Part shown: positions 31,884-40,865 of the stretch, in pieces | Layout: every line of letters begins with the position of its first letter | Numbering within the stretch: position 1 is the first letter of the stretch | Assembly: GCA_910575795.1 (NCBI GenBank) | Contig: CAJTGE010000003.1 | Span: forward strand, 167,695-231,694 | Direction: 5' to 3' | Length of the DNA: 64,000 nt | Source: Clostridiaceae bacterium | Lineage (GTDB): Bacteria; Bacillota; Clostridia; Lachnospirales; Lachnospiraceae | The notes under the pieces: generated by a model | Databases searched by the model: none | What the model saw: the letters and a program-made list of their open reading frames with translations, nothing else | What the model was told of the DNA's origin: nothing | Program-made: the position numbers and the translations under genes

Positions 31884-34800
31884 TTATGCAATTCGCTGTT
31901 CGCCCCAACGGATGCGAAGCGCCCCATTTTCATCCCGTTCCTGACGCATCAGGAGGGAGAGCAGGTCATAATCCACACTGAACCGGTCATAAATTTCATC
32001 CAGGTCCACGTCCTGTCCCTTCATAAACAGATTCAGCTTCTCCTTTGCCAGTACCATCTGCATCAGGTTGGACTCAATGCTTCCGGCGTAGGTAAGGAAA
32101 TAGATGTCCTTGTGCTCCGTTGAGGTATACCGGATGAACCGGAAATAAAACTGGCTCATGCCGGAGTTGTTGTAATGCAGTTCCGGTATGATGACCTTGT
32201 TGACATAATCAAAATTGACGCTGGAGGGAAGGCTCTGCTGGGTGCAGAGAAGTATCCCGTTCCCGCTGTCCTGCAGGGTCTGGCGAAGCGCCCGCCTTTT
32301 GGCAAAGCTGGTATTCGCGCCGGTTACCACAAACAGGGGGCGGTCCGGCAGGTATTCCCGCAGGGCTTTTTCATAAGATTCCAGCACGGCAACATGCCGC
32401 ACTCCGATGGCAATGATCTCATTTTCCCATTCGGCGGCCATTTCAACGGCGGCCATGACCTTGACCGGGGTATCCCCCGTATATTCCTGTACCGTGTCAG
32501 GGGCGGCGCCGATGCGCAGGAGAAGAATAATCTGCTGGACCAGGCGCATCATGGAATCCTTTCTGGAATTGCCCGTGGAAGAAAAATAATTGTTCCGCAT
32601 CTCATAAAATTCATGGATCGCTTTCTGGTAGACTTCCTTCTCTTCCGGCGGGAACTGGAGCAGCACCTGATGAATCTGTTTGATATCCTTACAGGACACC
32701 TCTTCAAAGGTCCTTGTAATAACGGTCTTTCCCAGAATATCGCTGAGAATATCCGCATTGTAGATATCCTGGGTGCGCTTCTCCATGCCGAATACGGTTA
32801 CCTTTTCCGGAAGATGGGATGCAGCAAACAGGGAATATCCTTTCTTATAGGCAGGGATTGGCTGGCCGAAATAAGGATTGATGTCATAATCCGGCTCAGT
32901 ATCCATATCGCTGTCCTTGCTATGGTGATAAATATACCGGTTCCAGGAAATCATGTTGATGGAGTTGTTGTAAAGCAGCTCCAGCTGTGGAGCAAATTCC
33001 GAAATGTTGTTCCTGGTGCTGGTGCCTGTGGTGAGCAGCTTCATCCGGCAGCGGCGGAAACACGAGAGTACCGACTGGCTCCGGGCACTGTCGGGGTTGG
33101 AAATCTCATCGCTCTCGTCCAGTATCAGCTGGATGTTCTGGTGAAGACGTTTCATGTGCTTTCGTAAGTGCTTTTTGTAGGCGCTTACTTTGTTCAGCGT
33201 GAGCAGGACAAAATCTCCGGGGCGGACACGTTCCAGATCCGCCAACCGTCTGACGAACACACAGGGCAGGCCATAATTTGCCAGCACCACATTCCAGTTG
33301 TTGCGGATGGAAATGGCAGAGGAGACAACCCATGTACTGTGTACGTTCTGCTTCTGCATCCGGTACAGCCCCGTTGCGATGCCGGCCAGGGTCTTTCCGC
33401 TTCCCTGTTCCCACTGCAGCAGCGCATAGCGTTTCTGGAGAGTAAGGTTGATATCGTGCTTCTGGATTTCATTCAGTCGGATTTCTTCCATACGCGAAGA
33501 GTCCCACAGGGAAAAATCATCCAGCCACTCAGCGATGGCCGGGTCTTCATCCATTTCCGCATAGGGCATGTTCTGGGATTCATATTCTGCCCGTTTCCTG
33601 CGGAGCAGCCGTTCATAACCGGGATAGGATTCCGGGGTGTTTTCAAGCACTGCCTGATAGACTGGCACGGGCAGACGTTTGCTGTTACTGATCCGCCGGC
33701 GGGCAGCGACACTGTATCCTTTATAGGCGAACTCCCCTTTGCGCTTGACAAGGCGGATGGTGTCTGTTTCCACTACGGGATTCTGCTTCGTTAATGCCTG
33801 CTGCAGACAGGTGAGTACCTTTTTCTCTGTAAGCTGAACCCGGCACCATTGTTCATAGCTCATCTCATCCGGTTTGTGCTGGGTGTAAAAGCGGTGCAGG
33901 TATTCACAGCATTTGGCATACAATGGCCTGGTAGCCGGATGTGTTTTGATGTGGTATAAAAGTTTCTGTGTCCGGTATCTGAAATCACCGGATGTATGGC
34001 GTGTCTTTGCCAGCTCCAACAGGATTTTGGACTGGTTGTTCTCCAGCGCTGATTTGGCAAAGGCCAGCATCTTCTGATGGGTTAATTCTGCCGTCTTACG
34101 GATATCAAAACCGTCTGCCAGAATGAGGTCGGCCTCTGTCCGGTACGGATGAGGTTTCCATCCCTGGTCGGCAGTCTTTTTCTGCCAGAACTGTAGTTTT
34201 GTAGGGAAACGGCTGACGCCCAGATAAGAGAACGAATTATCCGGCAGCAGCACCTGTCCAAGGAAACTGAACTGCTTCTCCATTTCCCGAATCTGTCCGT
34301 TGTCGGTAAAGGTATCCGCTAAAAAAGACTGGGGCACAATCAGTGCAAGGATTCCCAGTGGTTTTAGTACTTCTGCCGCTTTCAGGCAGTAATACATCTG
34401 GGAAGGCATATCCCTGCCGCTTTTAGTCCACCATTTTAAATGAAAGGGCGGATTTCCAAGAACATAGTCAAACCGTGTCTCCGGCTGGCAGGTGCGGATA
34501 TCCCTACACTCAATCGTGGCTTCTGGATAAAGAAACCTTGCTACTTTTACAGCTTTTATATCCAACTCACATCCGTAGGCATTTGCTTCTGTGGGGATAT
34601 AGTTAAAAAAATTCCCCGTGCCGCAGGTAAGGTCTGCCACCAGGTCATGTTCAGACAGTTTCAGGCAGGCCGTTATGAACTCACACAGATGGGGCGGTGT
34701 AAAGAATTGTCCGTTCTCTGCCTCTTTCTTTGCCTCACTGTATGCATGGTAATTCTCGTAGTTCGCCCGATCCAGGCCATGAAGGCCGCCATCGCCGGTA

Positions 34801-34934
34801 TAGGCATTGTAGATATCCTCCGGACTGATGGAGCAGGCGTCACAACCGTTACTGTCGATCAGGTACAGGACTTTTTCATTCAGTGTTCTTCGTTTATTCT
34901 GGGGGATAGATTCCCCCTGGTAAGCATACTTCAT
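31884..34934 (-). CDS. N6-adenine methyltransferase fused to SNF2-type helicase
   Basis: 1016 residues from ATG 34934, chosen because GAGGTGATACAA lies just upstream while an earlier ATG overlaps the previous stop. Methyltransferase part: GQFFTPPHLCEFI, motif I VADLTCGTGNFFNYIP, motif IV VLGNPPFHLKW (about 75-180). Helicase part: motif I LLQWEQGSGKTLAGIA (about 510), motif II LILDESDEI (about 605), TTGTSTRNN, and a C-terminal helicase lobe with SLPSSVNFDYVNKVII and FYFRFIRYTS near the end. Such fusions modify and track along DNA; in conjugative elements they may protect incoming DNA. No nuclease domain is visible. Confidence 0.8.
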   Translation of the reverse strand: MKYAYQGESIPQNKRRTLNEKVLYLIDSNGCDACSISPEDIYNAYTGDGGLHGLDRANYENYHAYSEAKKEAENGQFFTPPHLCEFITACLKLSEHDLVADLTCGTGNFFNYIPTEANAYGCELDIKAVKVARFLYPEATIECRDIRTCQPETRFDYVLGNPPFHLKWWTKSGRDMPSQMYYCLKAAEVLKPLGILALIVPQSFLADTFTDNGQIREMEKQFSFLGQVLLPDNSFSYLGVSRFPTKLQFWQKKTADQGWKPHPYRTEADLILADGFDIRKTAELTHQKMLAFAKSALENNQSKILLELAKTRHTSGDFRYRTQKLLYHIKTHPATRPLYAKCCEYLHRFYTQHKPDEMSYEQWCRVQLTEKKVLTCLQQALTKQNPVVETDTIRLVKRKGEFAYKGYSVAARRRISNSKRLPVPVYQAVLENTPESYPGYERLLRRKRAEYESQNMPYAEMDEDPAIAEWLDDFSLWDSSRMEEIRLNEIQKHDINLTLQKRYALLQWEQGSGKTLAGIATGLYRMQKQNVHSTWVVSSAISIRNNWNVVLANYGLPCVFVRRLADLERVRPGDFVLLTLNKVSAYKKHLRKHMKRLHQNIQLILDESDEISNPDSARSQSVLSCFRRCRMKLLTTGTSTRNNISEFAPQLELLYNNSINMISWNRYIYHHSKDSDMDTEPDYDINPYFGQPIPAYKKGYSLFAASHLPEKVTVFGMEKRTQDIYNADILSDILGKTVITRTFEEVSCKDIKQIHQVLLQFPPEEKEVYQKAIHEFYEMRNNYFSSTGNSRKDSMMRLVQQIILLLRIGAAPDTVQEYTGDTPVKVMAAVEMAAEWENEIIAIGVRHVAVLESYEKALREYLPDRPLFVVTGANTSFAKRRALRQTLQDSGNGILLCTQQSLPSSVNFDYVNKVIIPELHYNNSGMSQFYFRFIRYTSTEHKDIYFLTYAGSIESNLMQMVLAKEKLNLFMKGQDVDLDEIYDRFSVDYDLLSLLMRQERDENGALRIRWGEQRIA

Positions 34935-34948
34935 TTGTATCACCTCGC

Positions 34949-35848
34949 TTAACATATGGTTTTCATGTATTCCTCTATAAACTGGGAAGCGCAGGCTTCA
35001 CTGGCAAATTTCATATCGACCCTTCCGTTCTTGAACATCCGCAGGGACTGTAATTTCTCGCAGTCGGGGAATTCATACTGATTGTCAGGGGAATCGTATC
35101 TGTTAAGAACTCTTGATAAACTTCCGGGAACAGAATCAAAGGAATCTGTTTCAAAATGGGCGATGCCCCGTAAGATATTTTTTGTTCTGTCAGCCAGCGA
35201 CCATTCTCCCCCGCCATATCGATCCCGAAAACTGCAGGCATAGCCGGTGAACTGTATGGTACTTTTTTTCTGCTCGAATCGTGAATATTCGCTGCCATCG
35301 TTAGAGAAGGCCTGGCGGCATTTTTCTTTGAGTTCAAGCAGGGCCTGCTCGAAAAAGGCCTGTCCGCCTGTCTGTAGGAAAATCTGTTCCAGGACATCTG
35401 TATAGCGGAGTGCCAGTTCATCCAGATCCTTTGTATATTTTTCATCCAGTTCCTTATAATTGTCCGCCCATCTGTCCGCAGGTTTTTGGGGAACAAGATT
35501 ATCTATAATATCGTTTACTTCTATGGAAAAGTGGTAAGTCTTGCTGAAATAGGAAACAAGCTGGCATATGAACCGGGGATGCAGGGAATGAAGCTGCTGT
35601 TGGATAACAGTATCAGAAAGCTTCAGGCCATCATAGGAAACGAGGTATGTTTCCGTAGATGTGCCTGTCGGTGCCAGCAGTTCCCTCTGCTGGCCCAGCA
35701 TATCATTCCAGATAAATTCCAGCTCCGGCAGAGAAGTTCTGGCACTGTCATAAGCTGCCTGATGAGCCTCACAGAATATCCGGTCAGATTCTGAGATGCG
35801 GGTATCTGCTTTCATTTCAACAGTTTCAAATTTAGTGAGTAAATCCAT
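34949..35848 (-). CDS. ICE protein, 299 aa
   Basis: Helical protein (ISESDRIFCEAHQAAYDSAR, ELDEKYTKDLDELALRYTDV) with a DRTKNILRGIAHFETDSF segment near the end. Unknown family. It is immediately upstream of the methyltransferase-helicase gene and probably co-translated. GGAGGTTCTT precedes the ATG. Confidence 0.6.
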   Translation of the reverse strand: MDLLTKFETVEMKADTRISESDRIFCEAHQAAYDSARTSLPELEFIWNDMLGQQRELLAPTGTSTETYLVSYDGLKLSDTVIQQQLHSLHPRFICQLVSYFSKTYHFSIEVNDIIDNLVPQKPADRWADNYKELDEKYTKDLDELALRYTDVLEQIFLQTGGQAFFEQALLELKEKCRQAFSNDGSEYSRFEQKKSTIQFTGYACSFRDRYGGGEWSLADRTKNILRGIAHFETDSFDSVPGSLSRVLNRYDSPDNQYEFPDCEKLQSLRMFKNGRVDMKFASEACASQFIEEYMKTIC

Positions 35849-36005
35849 AAGAACCTCCTTTGCTTCTTTTAAGAAAAAAGCGAGGCAGTCGCTGGTTTCT
35901 ACTGTCTCGCCATAATATCAAGCAATCCGTATTACTAAATTCATGTTTTCAATCCGAATTAGTAAGGATTGATTCAACTTCCTCAATTCTTCTTTGAACT
36001 TCCAT

Positions 36006-36113
36006 CTAAAAAAAGGAATCCTTGGTTTTTTCTAAATTGATTCGGGCATCATGTAATAATACTGTTATTGCCTTAAAATCATCATATTCTATAATCACAA
36101 CTTTTTTACACAT
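36006..36113 (-). CDS. possible 35-aa peptide
   Basis: ATG at 36113 after GGAGAAAACAC opens MCKKVVIIEYDDFKAITVLL... ending FF. Plausible small gene but too short for firm support. The surrounding 35850-36215 stretch is AT-rich and otherwise empty. Confidence 0.35.
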   Translation of the reverse strand: MCKKVVIIEYDDFKAITVLLHDARINLEKTKDSFF

Positions 36114-36215
36114 GTGTTTTCTCCATTTAATCTGAATATATGAATTTGTATAAGGTGCTTACAGAACATGTGGCAGCCGACACAAATGCGGCCGCCACAG
36201 TTGCTCAGAATCCAT

Positions 36216-36545
36216 TTACGCACATGTGGCCAGTCTCACAGGGAGCGGACTCATGGCCGCCAGCGGAAAAGGGCTCATAGACAGATAATAATGGGTATTT
36301 TTTGTTTCAAAATGGATATTGTCTTCGGTCTGCTCATGCAGTGCAACAACGCTGGATGTCCGATAGAAATTTCCTTCGGCCGCAAATACAGCAGGTTTTC
36401 CGACAGTAACCGGGCACAGGAGCATTCCGCGGAGCATTACTTTTTTCTTTTCTTCGTGCTTTTTTGCTTTCATTTTTAATCTCATTCTCATTCTTTCTGG
36501 CCTCCATTCTGTTTCAAAATTAAACTGTAAATCTGCATTATCCAT
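36216..36545 (-). CDS. hypothetical ICE protein, 109 aa
   Basis: Begins MDNADLQFNFETEWRPERMR, a basic Lys/Arg stretch, then LLCPVTVGKPAVFAAEG and a C-terminal VVALHEQTEDNIHFET. The start overlaps the sigma-like gene stop by 8 bases. It resembles small proteins next to ICE regulators, without known function. Confidence 0.55.
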   Translation of the reverse strand: MDNADLQFNFETEWRPERMRMRLKMKAKKHEEKKKVMLRGMLLCPVTVGKPAVFAAEGNFYRTSSVVALHEQTEDNIHFETKNTHYYLSMSPFPLAAMSPLPVRLATCA

Positions 36546-37077
36546 AGCATATTTCCAGAAGCACGCTGCGTACCTCTTCCAGAAGTTCCTGGACACGTTT
36601 CATGGTAGTATTCTGATTGCGGGCAATATCACGGTCATTGTAGCCACAGGACTTCAGATGCACGATGTTCATTTGCTGTTTGGATACCCGTTTTGCCAGA
36701 TCATGCAGGAGCAGCTGTTCTTCCAGTTGGCGCATGAGGGGATTGGGAGAGGCTACAGTTTCCTCCAAAAGCAAACCATCTTCACTGGTTTTGATATGCA
36801 GGCTGATTACATCAGCATTATGTTTTGGCGTTTTTTGAGATCGGTAGTAGTTGTATGTAGCACGGTTCATTGAACTCCAGGCAATCGTGCCAAAGGAGTA
36901 CTGTTTTAATTTGGGTTCTGTCAAAAAACGACAGACGGACCGAAGATAAGCAAAGATTATAACATCATAGAACTCATTTATGGATAACTGCTTTTCATGA
37001 AGAAACTTATAAACCAAGTCATGATTTTCAGCAGCAAACAAACGCTGCTCAGGGGTTAAAGGTACTTCACATTTCAT
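36538..37077 (-). CDS. sigma-70-like regulator, 179 aa
   Basis: ATG at 37077. LTPEQRLFAAENHDLVYKFL and YDVIIFAYLRSVCRFL resemble sigma region 2; SKQQMNIVHLKSCGYNDRDIA...TTMKRVQELLEEV resembles the region 4 HTH. It may be an ICE-encoded sigma factor or anti-terminator-like regulator. GGAGG lies upstream. Confidence 0.65.
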   Translation of the reverse strand: MKCEVPLTPEQRLFAAENHDLVYKFLHEKQLSINEFYDVIIFAYLRSVCRFLTEPKLKQYSFGTIAWSSMNRATYNYYRSQKTPKHNADVISLHIKTSEDGLLLEETVASPNPLMRQLEEQLLLHDLAKRVSKQQMNIVHLKSCGYNDRDIARNQNTTMKRVQELLEEVRSVLLEICYG

Positions 37078-37093
37078 AAAAATTTCCTCCTTC

Positions 37094-37140
37094 AAATGAG
37101 AAAAGGACTCCCCCGGCAATAAACTGGGAGAATCCTTTCC
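37094..37140 (-). terminator. Rho-independent terminator
   Basis: GGATTCTCCC and GGGGGAGTCC arms on the minus strand followed by TTTTCTC, between the 37180 gene and the sigma-like gene. Confidence 0.65.
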
Positions 37141-37179
37141 ATACGTTTCATATGGCATCGGCCATATCAGTTCCATTGA

Positions 37180-38019
37180 TCAGGCGGGCAGGGCCTCACG
37201 TTCCCCGTCAAGGGGCCGTCCATAATTAAATTTTTCGCCTCCGTTTGTAGGCAGGACTTCCATATTGCTGTTACCATAGTCACATCCATCGTCATGCTGG
37301 GTTTCATTGATGGTTGCACGCTGCTGGAGCATCATGCGGACCTGTTCTTTAAAACCGTCTGCATATTGCCGGATCTGTGCCAGCTCCTCACCGCTGAAAT
37401 CATACAGACGACGGAAGGTGGCAACGCTGTAATCGTCCTTTCCGTTGCTCATTTTTTTGAGCCCGATCTGTATCACGCTGCCGTAGGTTGCACGGCGGCG
37501 GAGCATAAAGGACTGGTTCATGAACTCACGGAAGGGCTTTAAGCTGGTGGGCGGCAGAGTCACCTGCAGCGGCATGAACTCACCGCTGCGGAGCAGATAA
37601 AGCACACGCATATTCTTGCAGGCTTTCCCGTTCCCCTCTGCGGCCGAGCCAAACTGGTTCAATGCGCAGGCGGCACAGGAACCACCCGGCTCTCCGATCC
37701 CCTGTTTTGCATCCACGGAAGAGCAGAGGGGAGTGGCGCTGTCATCATACTCGCTGCCCTCCGGCCAGTAAGCGTTGTTGGGGTGGTTAAAGAGAATAAC
37801 TCCCACCAGGTTTTTGGCATAATCCGGGCTTTCCGGGTCGTCAGAAGGGATCTCGAACTGCAGTGCGCCGCCGGCCGGAATCTTGATCCGGGGGAAGCTC
37901 ATCTGCAGGCCGTCCATATCCTCCGCCAGTTCTTCCTGGGTGAATTCGCCTTCCGGCATGGCTGCCGGGAGCATAAATCTTTCCTGTTCTGCCAAAGCGT
38001 TGTTCTGAGTGTTATACAT
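37180..38019 (-). CDS. ICE protein with Cys cluster and SSB-like tail, 279 aa
   Basis: Beta-rich N-terminal half (MSFPRIKIPAGGALQFEIPS, LVGVILFNHPNNAYW), a Cys cluster (GGSCAACALNQF, GKACKNMRVLYLL) that could bind zinc, then PLQVTLPPTSLKPFREFMNQ and VATFRRLYDFS. The C-terminus ends PLDGEREALPA, closely matching the end of the SSB gene at 40119 (VLDGERESLPE). This suggests an ssDNA-associated replication protein sharing a partner with SSB. Function otherwise unknown. Confidence 0.6.
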   Translation of the reverse strand: MYNTQNNALAEQERFMLPAAMPEGEFTQEELAEDMDGLQMSFPRIKIPAGGALQFEIPSDDPESPDYAKNLVGVILFNHPNNAYWPEGSEYDDSATPLCSSVDAKQGIGEPGGSCAACALNQFGSAAEGNGKACKNMRVLYLLRSGEFMPLQVTLPPTSLKPFREFMNQSFMLRRRATYGSVIQIGLKKMSNGKDDYSVATFRRLYDFSGEELAQIRQYADGFKEQVRMMLQQRATINETQHDDGCDYGNSNMEVLPTNGGEKFNYGRPLDGEREALPA

Positions 38020-38063
38020 ACTGTTTTCCTCCTTAAATTTGAAATGGGTTCAGGATGGCTGCG

Positions 38064-39134
38064 TCATGCTGCCGCCTGGTTGATACGGTTCCACTGATGG
38101 GCCGGCATGGAAAGAATGTTATAGCCGATGCTTTCCAGTTGGGTAGCCCTGTCATAATTCTCCACATCCTGGCTGTGCCGGGTGACTGCATTGGAGAGTC
38201 CGTACAGTGTGAGGTCTTTTCCTTCGATTAGATGCTGGAGGATGCCTTCCCCCTCATCGTCTGTGATGTGGAATTCCCGGCTGGCCAGTTTGACGATGCT
38301 GGGAACGTCTTTGGTGTTCATTTCCGCCTGGGTGGCATTCTGCATCAGGCCGATCACCTGGGCAAAGCGTGCCTCTTCCACGGCGGCCCTGACCGTATCC
38401 TGGATCTTCAGGATAAAGGCTTTATCATCCGCGGCCAGTGTCTTTTCCGAATAGAGCTGGAAGTTTTCTTCCATGTCATTGACCCGTCCCACATGGTTGC
38501 GGCGGGTCTGGGCGTCATTGACGATCATGCCGTTGCTGCATACCAGACGGTAGACAAGGGGCTGGATATTGACTGCGCCCATACCGGTCTCACTGTTGGA
38601 AATGATGACGCCGGCCTGAACAATATCTCCCGGTACAACCTCCGCTTCGAGACGGGTATTGACGACCTTCATATACATCCGGCTGTCTGTAATCTGGCAG
38701 CTTTCAAATCTCGCTCCCTCCATCTGCCCTATGATAGGCAGGACTGCCTGGGCAATCTCCATGTTGTCAATCCGCCGGTAACGGTTGCTTAAGAAAGCCC
38801 TTGCGGTGCCTCCCATGGTGCGCAGAAGCCGTTTTGACGGGGAATGCTGGAGCCAGGCATTGACGTTTGCGGCCAGAAGCTCCGGCTTTTCTGCGAGCAT
38901 CCGGTCATAGTAGGGCGCGGGGATCTTTAAATGCGTGCCAAACTGCCGGTGGGCAATGGTATTGACCTGCATGGGTTCCACCGGTTCGGTGTTCCCGTCA
39001 AACATATGGAGATAGATTTGGGAGTCATAAGGCTCCATCTGCAGGCTTCTGGTATCAACCAGATAATCCTCTTTCATCCTGCTCTGCCGTGTGATCTCGG
39101 CGGCCATTTCTTCCAGGGTAAGACCTTCTTTCAT
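38064..39134 (-). CDS. DUF932 protein
   Basis: 356 residues. RQFGTHLKIPAPYYDRMLAE, MGGTARAFLSNRYRRIDNME, GVIISNSETGMGAVNIQPL, YRLVCSNGMIV and a helical end are the DUF932 (TIGR03299) pattern found on plasmids, phages and ICEs. The family is thought to be involved in replication or anti-restriction; its activity is not established. GAAAGGAGTG precedes the ATG. Confidence 0.85.
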   Translation of the reverse strand: MKEGLTLEEMAAEITRQSRMKEDYLVDTRSLQMEPYDSQIYLHMFDGNTEPVEPMQVNTIAHRQFGTHLKIPAPYYDRMLAEKPELLAANVNAWLQHSPSKRLLRTMGGTARAFLSNRYRRIDNMEIAQAVLPIIGQMEGARFESCQITDSRMYMKVVNTRLEAEVVPGDIVQAGVIISNSETGMGAVNIQPLVYRLVCSNGMIVNDAQTRRNHVGRVNDMEENFQLYSEKTLAADDKAFILKIQDTVRAAVEEARFAQVIGLMQNATQAEMNTKDVPSIVKLASREFHITDDEGEGILQHLIEGKDLTLYGLSNAVTRHSQDVENYDRATQLESIGYNILSMPAHQWNRINQAAA

Positions 39135-39166
39135 TCAGATTCACTCCTTTCTTATTGTGTGTTCGG

Positions 39167-39979
39167 CTACCAGGATATCTGGATGCCTTTTGCCATGATC
39201 TCAGCCGCCAGCCCGTTACGCTCAAAAACCTGCTGAAGGCGGGGCCAGTACGTTTTTTCCGGAAAGCCGGCAAGGTGCTCTTTTGCTACCTCCTCCGTGT
39301 CTTCCTCAATACAGATGTCGCCGTCCTCATGGATCATCAGGCGGCTGTGCCCGCGGGAATTTAAGTCCGCCACAAGAGCCTCCAGAACCTTCCTGCCCTG
39401 GACTTCATACCAGATTTGGGGATCTACCGGCTGCTTATTGGGTGGAACAGTATCCTCCGGCTCGCTGCCTGGGGCTTCGGAGAGCGGAACGATCTTCAGC
39501 ATGTTGCAGACAATTTCCGCATTGTGGCCTACGTTTACATCCGCATGGTCAAAATCCGGTATTCCATAAAGGCGGATACGCCCGGTGCCTCCTGACAGGA
39601 TCAGTTTCTCTGGTCTCTTTTCACACCATTCCCACCGTACATCCGGATAAACTGCCCGAAGGTAGGCGGAGATCCGGTGATTGACATGGCGGAGCAGAAG
39701 CAGTTCTGTTTCTGCGGTCTCCAGGGTCGGAAATCCGGGCGGCTGATTAGGAGAAATCCCTTCTGCCAGACGTTTTTTTGCAAGCTGTTCATGCATTCTG
39801 CGGCGTTTTGCCTGCTGCATGTAAGGCCGTAAGAGAACTGCTACCACCCACAATCCCCAAAGGGTAAATACCCCGATCAGGAGCCAGGTCTGCCAGACGC
39901 CCCTTATGAGCGCCAGTATGGCGATAACTGCACCCACAAGGATGCTGATGCTGCCCCAAAGGGCTTTGTCACTCTTCAT
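39167..39979 (-). CDS. membrane protein, 270 aa
   Basis: Two transmembrane segments at the start (ISILVGAVIAILALIRGV, WLLIGVFTLWGLWVVAVLL) then a soluble domain with GRIRLYGIPDFDHADVNVG and IHEDGDICIEEDTEEV. Possibly part of the transfer apparatus; unknown family. Confidence 0.6.
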   Translation of the reverse strand: MKSDKALWGSISILVGAVIAILALIRGVWQTWLLIGVFTLWGLWVVAVLLRPYMQQAKRRRMHEQLAKKRLAEGISPNQPPGFPTLETAETELLLLRHVNHRISAYLRAVYPDVRWEWCEKRPEKLILSGGTGRIRLYGIPDFDHADVNVGHNAEIVCNMLKIVPLSEAPGSEPEDTVPPNKQPVDPQIWYEVQGRKVLEALVADLNSRGHSRLMIHEDGDICIEEDTEEVAKEHLAGFPEKTYWPRLQQVFERNGLAAEIMAKGIQISW

Positions 39980-40042
39980 TTTTAATCATCCTTTCTTTTA
40001 TTGTTGTTGAAAGTAACCTGCATTTTCGGCTGAATGCACAAA

Positions 40043-40100
40043 AAAAGAGGAACCATACCAGTTTTTCAGGTTCATTCTGAAAACCGATAAGGTTCCTCTT
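40043..40100 (-). terminator. Rho-independent terminator
   Basis: AAGAGGAACC and GGTTCCTCTT arms with TTTTTTG after, on the minus strand between SSB and the membrane-protein gene. Confidence 0.65.
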
Positions 40101-40118
40101 CTGGAGCCGGGGCGAAAT

Positions 40119-40529
40119 TCACTCCGGCAGAGACTCGCGTTCCCCGTCCAGTACCTCCACAGGGGGAGGGGCGGCGTCTGCTGTCTCAGGGTCATCTGGA
40201 ATATCAGTGGAATTTTCTTTTGGGAAACGGCCCGGAAGAAAACCAAAATTGGAAAGGTAGATTTTCAGAACCTTTGTCCTGTCCTTTCCGTGTCCTGTAG
40301 TACAGTCCACCAGCTGCTGTGTGCCGGTAATCCATAACCGGCTGTCCTTTTTTACACCAAGCTGTACAAGGCGGGATACTTCATCCTCCCATGCCCAGAC
40401 CTGGTAATACTGGAACTGTCCTTTTCCAGTCTGCTCGGTAAAACCGAAACAGACGTAGGTGGAATCCTTCTGGCTCTTTTTGGGGACCGGGTTATTCTCC
40501 ACGCGTCCAAATGCAAAAATCTGTGCCAT
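40119..40529 (-). CDS. ssb: single-stranded DNA-binding protein
   Basis: 136 residues from ATG 40529 (AAAGGAGTGTT upstream). OB-fold pattern: AQIFAFGRVENNPVPKKSQK, TYVCFGFTEQT, YYQVWAWEDEVSRLV, LWITGTQQLVDCTT, VLKIYLSNFGFLP. Shorter than chromosomal SSB and ending in LDGERESLPE instead of the usual DDDIPF. Likely coats the transferred strand. Confidence 0.75.
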   Translation of the reverse strand: MAQIFAFGRVENNPVPKKSQKDSTYVCFGFTEQTGKGQFQYYQVWAWEDEVSRLVQLGVKKDSRLWITGTQQLVDCTTGHGKDRTKVLKIYLSNFGFLPGRFPKENSTDIPDDPETADAAPPPVEVLDGERESLPE

Positions 40530-40562
40530 AACACTCCTTTCTGCCACTGGCCTTGATATCTA

Positions 40563-40620
40563 TAAAAAAAGTGCCAGCGGGAATCCGGCCCAAACGGGCG
40601 CAACAATACCACTGACACTT
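40563..40620 (-). terminator. attenuator-like hairpin in front of ssb
   Basis: AAGTGTCAG and CTGGCACTT arms with TTTTTTT after, on the minus strand between the promoter at 40724 and ssb. Transcripts from that promoter must pass it, so read-through may be regulated. Confidence 0.6.
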
Positions 40621-40630
40621 ATATACAAAC

Positions 40631-40678
40631 TTAACAGCGTGTGCAATGCGATTTCTTTATCGCCATACAGACAGACAT
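40631..40678 (-). CDS. possible 15-aa leader peptide
   Basis: ATG TCT GTC TGT ATG GCG ... ends at TAA 40631, ten bases before the attenuator-like hairpin. AGGATTGCAGG lies upstream. Ribosome position on it could decide whether the hairpin forms. Three Cys and two Lys codons occur in it. Confidence 0.35.
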   Translation of the reverse strand: MSVCMAIKKSHCTRC

Positions 40679-40723
40679 GCCTGCAATCCTGCAAGGATAC
40701 GCACAAAAATCAATTACAAAGTA

Positions 40724-40752
40724 AGTATAACACTATATATGGTGGCTGTCAA
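40724..40752 (-). promoter_or_regulatory. ssb operon promoter
   Basis: TTGACA (40747-40752), 17-base spacer and TATACT (40724-40729) on the minus strand. Two ACTATATAT words (about 40732-40740 and 40763-40773), one of them extending to the palindrome CTATATATAG, flank the -35 and look like repressor sites. Confidence 0.75.
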
Positions 40753-40865
40753 GTCAATAAATACTATATATAGATGTTCAGAGTGGCGAAACGCAATATC
40801 TTGTAGTGGATACTCTGGAAACTGCAAACAGAGCCTCCTATATGTAAACAGGGATCAGGATGCCC

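Noticed and set aside
32175..33167. 330-residue plus-strand frame
   Set aside because: Antisense to the helicase part of the methyltransferase-helicase gene; no start signal or domain.
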